A stretch of DNA of 10,182 nucleotides from Linderina pennispora (lineage: Eukaryota > Kickxellomycota > Kickxellomycetes > Kickxellales > Kickxellaceae), in assembly GCF_002104995.1 (NCBI RefSeq), contig NW_024468283.1, forward strand, positions 64,001 through 74,182, in the 5' to 3' direction. The number at the start of each line of letters is the position of its first letter. Position 1 is the stretch's first letter. Positions 1 to 7,927 of this stretch are shown piece after piece. Position numbers and translations under genes: made by a program. The notes below the pieces were generated by a model. The model saw nothing but the letters and a program-made list of their open reading frames with translations. It was not told the origin of the DNA and ran no database searches.

Positions 1-3000
1 GCAGTGCACAGGGCACAGAGGATAGGCTGGACAGCAGGATTAGCGGGCGAAGGGCAGAGTCTGGGAAGGTGCTGGGCGATGTTCGCAAGAAGGGTAAGTC
101 ATGGTACACGAGCATGCAGAGCCGGTGGCACGTCGACATGCCTGACAGCGACGTGGAGCTGCTGCGCGAGCGCGAACGACTCGGCGACGATGAAGAGGAG
201 GTGCTAAAACCCGACCCGCACCGTGAAATTCTGGTCAGGGTTGGCGAGGTGAAGCAGGACGCGCAGCAGCTGCAGGCGTCGATTATCAGCTCGGTAGCAC
301 GCACGCTGTGGGGGGAGTACCAGTCGAACCAGAAGGCGATCATCCGCAAAATCAATGTCAGCAAAGAGAGCGAGTGCGAGCTGATACGCGCCGACTATGT
401 CGAGATTGCGTTTCGTGACCAATATGTCGGGCGCAGCGACATGTGGCGGATGTGGCGGTACCTGGCCAAGGGCGTCGTGCACACAAACAAGCAGACCAAT
501 CTGGAGGGCCTGATCCGCGCGTCGGTACGGCGGATATACAAGGATGGCAAGCAGGTGGCGTGCGGGTACATTGACGACTCTACACAGGCAATCTTCCGGT
601 CAGAGTCAGGGCGGTTTATTCTGTTCATCCAGATGTCGGAGGAGATGTGGTCGTACCAGGAGGACAGCAACCTGTGCTTCGAAAAGGCTGTCAACCACTT
701 CTTGGCCGATCTGTTCAAGCGCTGGTCGGATATGCAGCTCAATCACATGGTGACCATTGTCATGTTTTCGCGGTGGTGCTATCACACCAGCGACAGCGTG
801 TTCTTCCAGGACCTCGAGTGGGACCGCGACCGCGACCGATACTACCGTGACTACTACAAGGTCATTGCCGACATGGATGTGCGGTCTGACTGGTCGGTGT
901 TTCTGCCGGATATCTTGGCCGAGTTCCGCAACTATCGGCGAGACATTCAGGAGATGTATGACTCCAGCGGTTACCGGCTGCGAGGGGATCTGTCCAAGGC
1001 CAACCAGGGTAACATCCTTGAGGCTATCAACCTAGGCATCAACACGCTGGCCAGCAACCACCTGGACCGCGATCTGTCGCGAACCGGCCTCAGCATTATA
1101 GTGATCACACCCTCGTTTGGCGTGTTTGATGTGCCCAAGAAGCTGCTGCGGATGACCACCGAGCGCATGCTGACCCAGGGCATGCGTGTCGACCTCGTGT
1201 GCTTGGCGCCCAAGCCGCTGTTCAAGCCGCCTGTGTTCCGCTTCAAGTCATATCCGGTGCCCTCTGAGACTGAGCGCATGCGTGCAGTCCATCAGCGGCG
1301 TCAGGAGGCCGTGGATGCATGTCGGTTCAGAGACGCCGGAGTCCGCAGCGGATCACCACTCGGCGACAGCCCTGGCGGCACCATTGGCTCTGCAGTGGGG
1401 TTGGCGGCTGGCTGGCCAAAGGACCGCATCCCATCCACCTCTCGCTCGGGGATAAAGGCCGATGCATTCGAGACCAGCGACCCACTGACCAGCGACCCGC
1501 TATATTTTGACGATGAGCTGTGGGTTAAAGAGTACCTTCCGTATTTACACCGTGCAACGGGGCGGCGGATGGGGAATGCGCCGGCAAACAGTAAGCAGAG
1601 CAATGACTACCTTGGCACAGCAGCAAGTGAGCTGATCGGCGGCATGTCGTCTGACTATAGCAACCCAGTGGCTGCTGTGCTGATGGACGAGCAGGATTTG
1701 AAGAATGCGCCAGAGAGCATCCTGGGCATTAAGCGGGACGCGTACCCGTATTTTTCGGGACCCGATGCCCATCCGCCATCCGTCAGCCGCGCCACGTACA
1801 GCTACTTCCCCTACTGGATTGACTGTGGGTTCTACAGCTACGCCGAGGAGCGGGCATCGGCACGCGCCGACGATTTCCAGCCGTCGTGTAAGATTGGCGA
1901 CATCGCTGTCGCCGGTGTGTCAGAGTACATGCGCCGCACGCCGCAGATCCCTGACCTCCACAGTGCGCTGCATCTGTCAGTTGAGGATGTTGCCTCCATG
2001 GCCACATTTGATGGTGCTCCCACATACCAATCCGACCACAGCTCTGGAACCGATGCTGTGCGGGGCAAGGCTAGTAGCATGCGGCAGGAGGCCACAGCTG
2101 CTGGTTCGTTCTCGCATGGCCGGGTCGTCAGGGGCGACGCACAGCGGAGTGACAGACGCGACATGCTTTTGAAAATGTTTGCAAAGTTTGACCGCGAGGC
2201 GATCTTAGGCGGCGGCAGCGACGAGGCAGCAGTGGATGCTGACGGCGCGCTCGGTGATGAGAGGGGCACTTCGGGTCCTGTTACGATGAGTGCAAGCGCC
2301 AGCGGCCTCGACGCCAAACAGAATGCCAGAGGCGATATGGAAACATCGCGGCCGACCCCAGCGTCATGGAACTATGGCCAAGGGGGCGGACTGTCATCAG
2401 CAATGTCGGCCCATTCCACAGATCACCAGCGGCGCTCGATGGACAGCGATTCGATGGTACGGGCAGACATGGGCTCACCGCCTGGCCGCAGCCAATCGTC
2501 TGTGGTGCCGGCCAAGATACCGATATCGGCATCTGCCTCGCCAGATGCACGGACGCAGCTGAGTATTCCGATGAATATGCCGACAAACCCGGAGAATCCG
2601 CAGTCCCATGTGTCTGGCCAGGGCACAATTTCGTCGTCAGTTCCGCGGGAGGTGCGGTTGGGACGCTCCAACAACATGGCTCGCGCATCAGTGTTTGGAA
2701 GTGCAGGCAGCCACCAACGACGTCGCGCTCAGCATCAGCACCAGACCAAGCTTCAGGCTGGTCAGGATACACCATATAGTCGTGCAAGCACAGAGGCGTC
2801 TGCAAACTCTACCGAAGGGGCAGGCCTCGATGTGTCGAGTGCCGGGTACTTGGCCAAGGCACGCAGCGTGTCGCCAATGCTTACTGCATCGCCGGCACCT
2901 GGGGCAGCACCATTGGCAGCGCAGTGTACCACATCACACAACAGCATCGCTCTAGGAGATGTGGCTGCGCAGGACAGTGCCTTGCCGATGCAGCGCACCC

Positions 3001-6000
3001 GTGAGATTCAGTTGGACCGCGATTCGCAGCAACCGACCGCGCCAGCGCAAGAGAAGAGAGACGGTGTCTCGGAGTCAATATCCAAGCAGTCGCATATGGC
3101 AGATCACATACGGACGTTCCGCTCGCCTGCCAGCAAGGCGCATTCACAGCAACTTGCACGCGACAGTGGTATGTCCACTGGGCCGTTCCGCGTACAGCGC
3201 CAGGCTGCGCTGACCAGCCCACTGACTGCAGATCGTGAATTCAAGCTAACACCGCCCAGTGCGCGTCAGTCCAGTGGGTTTGCCGTGCCATCGATGGTGC
3301 CGATGGTGTCGTCGGAGCTGCACAGCAATTCGCCAAAGATATTGAAGTCATCGTGGCCCGGCGAAGCTGCGCTAGCATCGTCAGTCGGGGCTATTGAGCG
3401 GGTACCCAGGAGCATACTGGGATGTGGGTTTTATCCTTACAACCCATGCAATCCGGAGCTGTTTCCTCTTCCGCCCACCGAGCTATCGCAGCGCTGGTCA
3501 TTTGCATTCCCGACACGGGCCTCGAATTCGTCATACACCAGCAAGTGGCGGTCGCTATGCACACCGGCATCGCTGCCACTGGTTACCGACTATGTGCCTA
3601 GCGAGCTGGGTGTGTACTACAAGCAGTACAACTACCACATATCCACACCGGACATGAATCCCGACGATTCCATCGATCTGCTGCGCAACGAGACAGATCA
3701 GTCCGGCCGGCCGCTAGGAGCGCTGGCAAGATTGCGGTCGCCCAAGGATATCATGACGCTGAGGATGCTGCGTGAGATGGTGTTCCAGCGGCTATCGCAG
3801 GGGTTCCAGTTTATTGCGGCTGGAAACACAGTTGGCACAGCGCTGGATAACATGACCAGCTCGCGATTTAAGCTGGAGGCGCGCAAGGACAAGGCGGATA
3901 GGACAGGCTTCAGCGACTCTACGTACATGTCGACCAGCGCTGCTCTTCCTGGGCTGATGTCGTATCCAGGGTTTTCGCAAAAGTCGGGCAACACGATCTG
4001 GCTCAGCAACGGCCGACAGATCCAGCGGCTCGAGTTCCAGGAGAGTAGCAGCACGAACCACATGCCTGGCGTGGCTGTGACACGATGGGAGCGCAATAAG
4101 CCGTTCGACCAGAGCCCGGTAAAGTACAACTGCTTGATGTGGTCGCGCAATAGCACCCGGGGGTACCAGGCAGCAGGGATCAATTTCCAGTACCCGAGCG
4201 ACGATGAGGTCAACTGGAACAACCTGGACTACCTGATCGTTGGATACCAGACCAACCTGACGCGGGCAATGAAGTACTGGCGCACGAGGTATATCCTGAT
4301 TCCGGTTGACCAGCTTGGCAACGACACGATTTTCAACAGCAAGACCAGCCCGCACATGTCGACCGAGGATGTTCGGATTGCTAACTTTGAGCAGTTCCTG
4401 GACCATATCTTGAATTTCTTGCGGAATGATGAGCGCGAGGGCCTGGAGAGGAAGTTTTTGGCAGCGCTTCCGGACGATATGAAGAAGATTGTGTATAGTC
4501 GGCATAGGCATAGGCAGCAGCAGCAGCAGCGTGGTAGCGTGGGTAGGGTACCTGCCAAGGATGGGGCTGCTACTGCTGCTGCTGGAAATGAGAAGCGGAT
4601 CGGGATACATGATATTATGCCCAGCTCGCTGATGCAGATCCGGTACACGTCACTGTATCCGATCTCGTACCTGAGCCACCAGTTGTATGGCCACATGCAC
4701 GAAAAGAACTATCTGGATCCGAACAAACCAATCGCACTGCCGCCGCCCGCTGCGCGCAGGCTCAACTTGGGTGACTCGCTCAATGTGGAGTCTCCTACCA
4801 ATACGCTGGCGTTCGCTTTGCAGCACCACGAGGTCGGGCTGAAACTACGCAATGTGCGCTGGCACTTCACGTACTACGACAACATCTTTGTGGGGTACCA
4901 GCTAGTGGACTGGATTCTGGTCAATTTTGCCAACGTCAGTACGCGAGCACAGGCTGTCGAGGCTGGCAACCGCATGATGAAGCGCAAGCTGTTCCAGCAT
5001 GCGGGCGAGCGGCAGATATTCGAGGACGGCTACCATTTTTACCAGTTTACCGATGCGTCTTTGGGTGCGCGTGTCCTTGGAAATCCGCACCTGCGCGGAA
5101 TGCAGACGTCGTTGATGGCGACCATGGGTTTCAGTGATGTGGTCAGCAAGTACACGCCCGGGTCGACTAATGCGTCGCCGACAGTGAGTCGGCCAGCTAG
5201 CCGGCATGGAAGCAATGCGCCGTCTGTCAACAACGACTATGACGTGCACACTATGTCAAACATTGGGTCGGATGCTGGTACAGAGCACGAGGCTGGCGCT
5301 CAGGGCATCGCGCATGACATGAGCATTCAGAACAAGGCCCTGAACAAGGTCAAGGCGGAGGGAATAGTGGGCCAAACCCCGGCGCATTCGCTGGGAGGCG
5401 AGTCTGTGATGAGTGAAAACAGCCAAGGCGGATCATGCGGGGCAGTCCGATGGGGTGGCGGGTGAGACCCCCAGGGCGCAGACCCACACGCGTAGTTTTA
5501 GCGCAGGGTACCGTGTCACACCAGACATGTTTCCACAGCTTGCGCGGAAGCCCACGCTGCGCGACCTGCCCAAGAGCATGCAGCAGTCACGGATGTTTGC
5601 GCTGGATCTGGATCAAACGCGCAAGTCGACGCGGATCGAGAACTGTCTGGTTCACCTGGATGCGGTGCAGAACCCGATGACATGTTTCCACCTGTCGATA
5701 AACTGGCTGAACTGCACGAACCACTTGATTGACGAGCTGGTGCAGGGGTGGGCGCGCAGAGCCGAGCGGTGCGGGATGCGTCTGGTTGAGGCACCGCGTG
5801 CGCAGGACACGCTGATTGAGGACAACCATCCGTTCCATTCGCCGATACGCATAACGCTGGCAGCGCCGCCGCCCCGCGTGGAGACGATATTTGATGACGA
5901 GTGGGTGTCAGAGTTTGCGTTTCTGGCGGACATTGAGGATCCAAATGACGTGTCTGACGACGACTATGACGAAGACCCCGAGTTGGACGAGCAGCAGATT

Positions 6001-7175
6001 GCAAAGCTGAGGCGGAAGGCGCGTATTGTGCGGCGCATGGCGCAGTGCCTGCCAAAGTACGCGTTTGAGCGCGAGTTGCTGGAGGAGCAGGACTTTATTC
6101 TAGATGTAGAGGCTGAGGAGGCATATCCAGCGGATGAGCTGCTTCACCGCGAGTACACGTTTGAGCGGGTCGGGCACAAATTTACGCAGTACGTGCACCG
6201 GTCAGGCACGGCGTTTGTGCAGATCTGTTCTCCAGGGGTCTTCCTGTGGATCAACAACTACCTGTACACGTCGCACCAGAACCGGATGCGTCCGACCAAC
6301 ACGCTGGCAGCCAATCCCAGCGCGTCCCATGTCGCTGTGGCAGCTGGCGGTGGGGCATATGGGGGGCGACGTGAGAGTCTGGCACCGTCAGCGATGGCGG
6401 CCGCTGCAGCGGCAGCAGCAGCAGCAGCAGCAGCTACGGTTGCATCCAAGGCTGAGTCCGCTGAGGCTAGCCCGAGCGATGGCAGCACGGCGGCGATCGG
6501 GCATGGGTTGCATGAGCGAACGATGTCGCCAGGGGGCAGCTCAGCAGGCGGTGGGCGGCAATCAATGTATTACCCGGTGCGGGCACGGCACCACATGTGG
6601 CCACACCAGGTGCTGGACAAGCGTTCATCGCGCAAGGATTCTGCCAAGCGAAATCGGCGAAGACGGGTGGTCAAGCCCTGGACAGCTCGGCGATTGGGGA
6701 CATTGGGTCGCTGCCGACGGACTTTGACTCGATCAACGCGGCGGTTACGCGGATGGTGTCGCAGGGGATGATGGCACCTATATTGCCACTGGTGATTGGG
6801 GACCACTACATTGACTACACGCGGCCGGGCGAGTACCGCGAGGCGTCGCCGGACTACTACTACATGACGCCATCGCCAAACCAGTACGGAGAGGAGGGGA
6901 TGCAGAACTCGGGGACCAGCACGCCACAGGCGGTGGCGGCGGCAGCGCCGATGGAACCCAGCCCGGATGCGCTGCGGGCGAACTTCATTGAGATCTGCGA
7001 CGACAGCAATTCGCTGGAGATGTTCTGGCAGAAGACGGCGCAGCGGTACCGCAATGGGTGGCGTAACCATAGTGCTGGGGCGTTGCTGACGCGCGAGTCG
7101 CTGAAGCACAAGCCGATGGTGACGGATGTGTTCACGGAAGGGTTGTGGCAAACGAAGCGTGTGGGTGGGAACTGA
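1..7175 (+). CDS. IML1: IML1/DEPDC5-type subunit of the SEACIT/GATOR1 complex (5' partial, two frame changes)
   Basis: This is the scaffold subunit of SEACIT (GATOR1 in animals). In known members it works with Npr2 and Npr3 at the vacuolar or lysosomal membrane, stimulating GTP hydrolysis by the Gtr1/RagA-type GTPase and so inhibiting TORC1 on amino-acid starvation. The call rests on family-typical stretches such as YVEIAFRDQYVGRSDMWR, FIQMSEEMW, YFPYWIDCGFY, a DEP domain, and a C-terminal block containing NPMTCFHLSINWLNCTNHL. Reading is in frame 3 from the window edge to about 5461, frame 1 from about 5497 to 6645, and frame 3 again to the TGA at 7173-7175. That gives roughly 2,380 residues, longer than DEPDC5 (about 1,600) because of low-complexity insertions. 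The first part of the N-terminal domain is missing, so no start codon is assigned; the GTG at 69 is not a credible start. The identity is very secure; the exact exon structure is not. Confidence 0.95.
94..148 (+). other. Candidate 55-nt intron in the 5' part of IML1
   Basis: A perfect GTAAGT donor occurs at 94-99. A CTGACAG at 142-148 offers a branch-like CTGAC and an AG acceptor. Splicing would join GG to C149, giving a glycine and the sequence QEGDVELL, which resembles the EGD-V-E-L type motif expected here in Iml1. The drawback is that the upstream frame 2 has stops at 23-25 and 41-43, so a second upstream intron or another error would be needed. The alternative is that the frame stays open straight through from the window edge. 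Confidence 0.4.
150..600 (+). other. IML1: IML1 N-terminal domain (incomplete)
   Basis: The encoded stretch runs from DVELLRERERL through the conserved ADYVEIAFRDQYVGRSDMWR (about 388-450) to VACGYIDDSTQAIFRSES (about 556-609), which is the normal order in fungal Iml1. The preceding WVHD-type segment of the domain is not found in any frame of the first 150 bases, so it should lie upstream, probably in an earlier exon. Confidence 0.8.
600..1990 (+). other. IML1: IML1 SABA domain region
   Basis: The segment begins with RFILFIQMSEEMW and includes CFEKAVNHFLADLFKRW (about 676-726), QGNILEAINLGINTLASNHL (about 1006-1065), GLSIIVITPSFGVFDV, and VDLVCLAPKPLFKPPVFRF (about 1189-1245). It ends around YFPYWIDCGFYS (about 1804-1840) and CKIGDIAVAGVSEYM. 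In GATOR1 this domain contacts the rest of the complex and lies near the Rag GTPase interface. A variable insert of about 150 residues (about 1290-1740) interrupts it. Boundaries are by motif and are approximate. Confidence 0.75.
1473..1502 (+). repeat. Two-copy 15-nt in-frame direct repeat in IML1
   Basis: Two adjacent 15-base units share an identical ACCAGCGACCC core and differ only near the end. They encode TSDPL twice. The repeat lies in the variable insert of the SABA region, just before a conserved-looking YFDDELWVKEYLPYL segment. Confidence 0.8.
1990..3400 (+). other. IML1: Long disordered Ser/Ala/Gln-rich linker of IML1
   Basis: About 470 residues are rich in Ser, Ala, Thr, Gln, Pro and basic residues, with no recognisable fold, between the SABA and SHEN regions. 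Animal and yeast homologues also have a linker here, but this one is long. It holds many Ser-Pro and Arg-x-x-Ser type sequences that could be phosphorylated; that role is inference. The reading frame stays open throughout, which supports selection for coding despite low complexity. Confidence 0.75.
3405..4497 (+). other. IML1: IML1 SHEN domain region
   Basis: The block starts with RSILGCGFYPYNPCNPELFP (3409 onward) and continues through KWRSLCTPASLPLVTDYVPS (about 3544-3603), LREMVFQRLSQGFQFI (about 3768-3815), LSNGRQIQRLEF, KYNCLMWSRNSTRGYQ and YWRTRYILIPVD (about 4275-4310). This order is characteristic of the middle of Iml1/DEPDC5. In GATOR1 the SHEN domain packs against SABA and, in the inhibitory binding mode, contacts RagA. 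The CAG run at 4515 lies just beyond it. Confidence 0.8.
4515..4529 (+). repeat. (CAG)5 run encoding five glutamines in IML1
   Basis: Five uninterrupted CAG units read in frame as Gln between HRHR and RGSVGR. A short GCT/ACT/GCT-rich stretch encoding AATAAAG follows at about 4566-4586. This is a candidate length-polymorphic trinucleotide tract. Confidence 0.95.
4806..5054 (+). other. IML1: DEP domain of IML1
   Basis: About 83 residues match the DEP pattern: GLKLRNVRWHFTYYDNIFVG, then YQLVDWILVNF, then a helix with AVEAGNRMMKRKLFQHA, and a closing YHFYQFTD. The G-x-x-LVDWIL core and the final hydrophobic strand are the recognisable hallmarks. It gives the human orthologue its name (DEP domain containing 5). 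Confidence 0.9.
5462..5495 (+). other. Frame 3 to frame 1 junction in IML1: 34-nt intron or 1-base insertion
   Basis: Frame 3 ends at a TGA at 5463-5465, while frame 1 is clearly coding from about 5497 (SFSAGYRVTPDMFPQ). A GTGAG donor at 5462 and a TAG acceptor at 5493-5495 would remove 34 nt and join GG to T, giving Gly and restoring frame exactly. That is very short for an intron. The alternative is one extra base around 5420-5460, because frame 1 in that stretch (DGVAGETPRAQTHTRS) also reads plausibly. The two explanations cannot be separated by eye. Confidence 0.5.
6397..6435 (+). repeat. 13-residue poly-alanine tract (GCN repeat) in IML1
   Basis: Thirteen consecutive alanine codons follow a methionine in frame 1, with a pure GCA run at 6412-6432 and mixed GCN codons at either end. 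It lies in the variable insertion of the C-terminal domain. Codon mixing at the edges suggests an older tract with a recently expanded core. Confidence 0.95.
6640..6665 (+). other. Frame 1 to frame 3 junction in IML1 (probable 1-base deletion)
   Basis: Frame 1 reads plausibly with G/C-ending codons up to LDKRSSRKDSAK (about 6650). Frame 3 reads plausibly from KSAKTGGQALDSSAIGDIGS on, and continues with conserved sequence to the stop. The two join with no lost sequence if one base is missing in the GCCAAGCGAAA stretch (about 6646-6657). No convincing GT-AG pair with the required length was seen, so an indel is favoured over an intron. Confidence 0.65.
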
Positions 7176-7823
7176 ATTTTCAGATATGTGAGCTGATCCA
7201 AAAATAGATGGCCTTCCAGAAGTTCTATTTTCTGCTTGATGTCATGATTTTCGCACAAGTAGCTGGCGATGCCAAGACCTAGGTGATAGAGTGGACATGC
7301 GGATGTGTGGCAGGATGGGGGGGATAAGTGCAGAGTGGGGTTTGGCAGCCCACACGGACATTGTTCCAGGTTTGGTGGCGAGTAGTAGTGTGGAGGGTTG
7401 AGGGAAAACTGACGCATTTTTGAGCGGTGGTGTACAGAGGAACACAAGGGGCTGTTTCTCAGCGCAGACAGCATATTTTTGGAAACCTTTTCGCCTCGCT
7501 TTTTTATTTTCCCATACACTTTCTGTATTTTGCACACTTTGAATTCATAGCACCTGCACAGAGTCCTTGGGAGCCAGCTGTACACATTGTAAATAGAACT
7601 TCGAAGCAGGGGTTCAGCACAGGGGGTCCTGGGCAACACAAGTAGACAAATACGACAATATGAAGGCAGGCAGGATATTTCGGCGGCTGCCGTGGCAGCA
7701 CTGCAGATGGCGGCGGTGGTGGTGCAAGGTAGAGCTTCGCAGAAGGATTCTTGGGGGGTGCCAGCACATGCAGTTTTTGATTACTGCATAGCGGGCAGCA
7801 TTGGCAGTGCAGGAAAGATACTC
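7176..7823. other. Intergenic spacer between IML1 and the ADAM gene
   Basis: This lower-GC stretch must hold the IML1 3' UTR and the ADAM promoter. It contains a T-rich, pyrimidine-rich block at about 7480-7535, an AATAAA on the minus strand (7503-7508), a seven-G run at 7317-7323 and a GGC/GGT-rich patch at about 7682-7727. I saw no AATAAA on the plus strand and no clear TATA box. The left part may contain a short minus-strand gene, listed separately. Open frames on 7504-7767 (minus) and 7692-7892 (plus) look like chance. Confidence 0.6.
7180..7361 (-). CDS. Possible short minus-strand gene, function unknown
   Basis: Reading the minus strand from an ATG at 7361 (A at position -3) gives MSVWAAKPHSALIPPILPH. 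An adjacent frame then gives LYHLGLGIASYLCENHDIKQ, and a third gives WKAIYFWISSHI with a TGA at 7182-7180, only a few bases beyond the convergent IML1 stop. Two one-base shifts (near 7295 and near 7223) would link these into a protein of about 58-60 residues with a hydrophobic segment and a charged helix, the size of small organelle membrane proteins. About two thirds of its codons would end in G or C. It is not recognised; the hydrophobic-then-NxDI pattern loosely recalls small single-pass mitochondrial proteins such as STMP1, but this is weak. Needing two shifts keeps confidence low. Confidence 0.22.
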
Positions 7824-7927
7824 ATGGTGGGGGGCGGTCTGCGCTCTTCCTTGAGTGGTTGCTTGGTCCTGTGCTCCTCACACTGGGCCTGAACAGGATA
7901 ATGCTAACCCTAGCTTGTTTATGGTAG
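7824..7927 (+). other. ADAM N-terminus: signal-peptide candidate and possible intron end
   Basis: An ATG at 7824 opens MVGGG in frame 3. One missing base in the G run at 7828-7833 would lead into frame 2, which reads [17 protein letters not shown], an ideal hydrophobic signal core; uncorrected, frame 3 stops at 7890-7892. Frame 1 then carries the propeptide ([20 protein letters not shown], from about 7948). The link from frame 2 to frame 1 is either another missing base near 7886 or an intron: GCTAACC at about 7904-7910 resembles a branch site and TAG at 7925-7927 an acceptor, but no good donor was found. Confidence 0.45.

Larger units (their letters stand above)
5497..7172 (+). other. IML1: IML1 C-terminal domain
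   Basis: This block carries the most conserved fungal motif of the protein: RIENCLVHLDAVQNPMTCFH, then a tryptophan-rich helix with LIDELVQGWARRAERCGMRL (about 5635-5790). It continues with PIRITLAAPPP, then GVFLWINNYLYTS (about 6235-6273). After the poly-Ala insert it resumes with PTDFDSINAAVTRMV and ends with NFIEICDDSNSLEMFWQK (about 6982-7035). The middle part (about 6300-6700) is a poorly conserved insertion and includes the second frame change. Confidence 0.85.

Noticed and set aside
94-119. 26-nt intron from GTAAGT to the first CAG
   Set aside because: Far too short for spliceosomal splicing and it does not improve the protein.
3792-4610. 272-residue minus-strand open frame opposite IML1
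   Set aside because: It lies wholly antisense to the conserved SHEN block, has no recognisable domain, and its openness follows from the codon bias of the plus-strand gene.
6860-7639. 259-residue minus-strand open frame across the IML1 3' end
   Set aside because: The part over IML1 is a shadow of conserved plus-strand coding. Only the short 7200-7300 portion reads plausibly, and that is reported separately as a small candidate gene.
7504-7767. Proline-rich minus-strand open frame in the spacer
   Set aside because: The prolines come from a GGC/GGT-rich patch read backwards; there is no domain and no continuation.
7900-7915. TAACCCTAG resembling a telomere repeat
   Set aside because: Barely more than one unit, not tandem, and inside the ADAM 5' region where it better fits a branch-site-like CTAAC.
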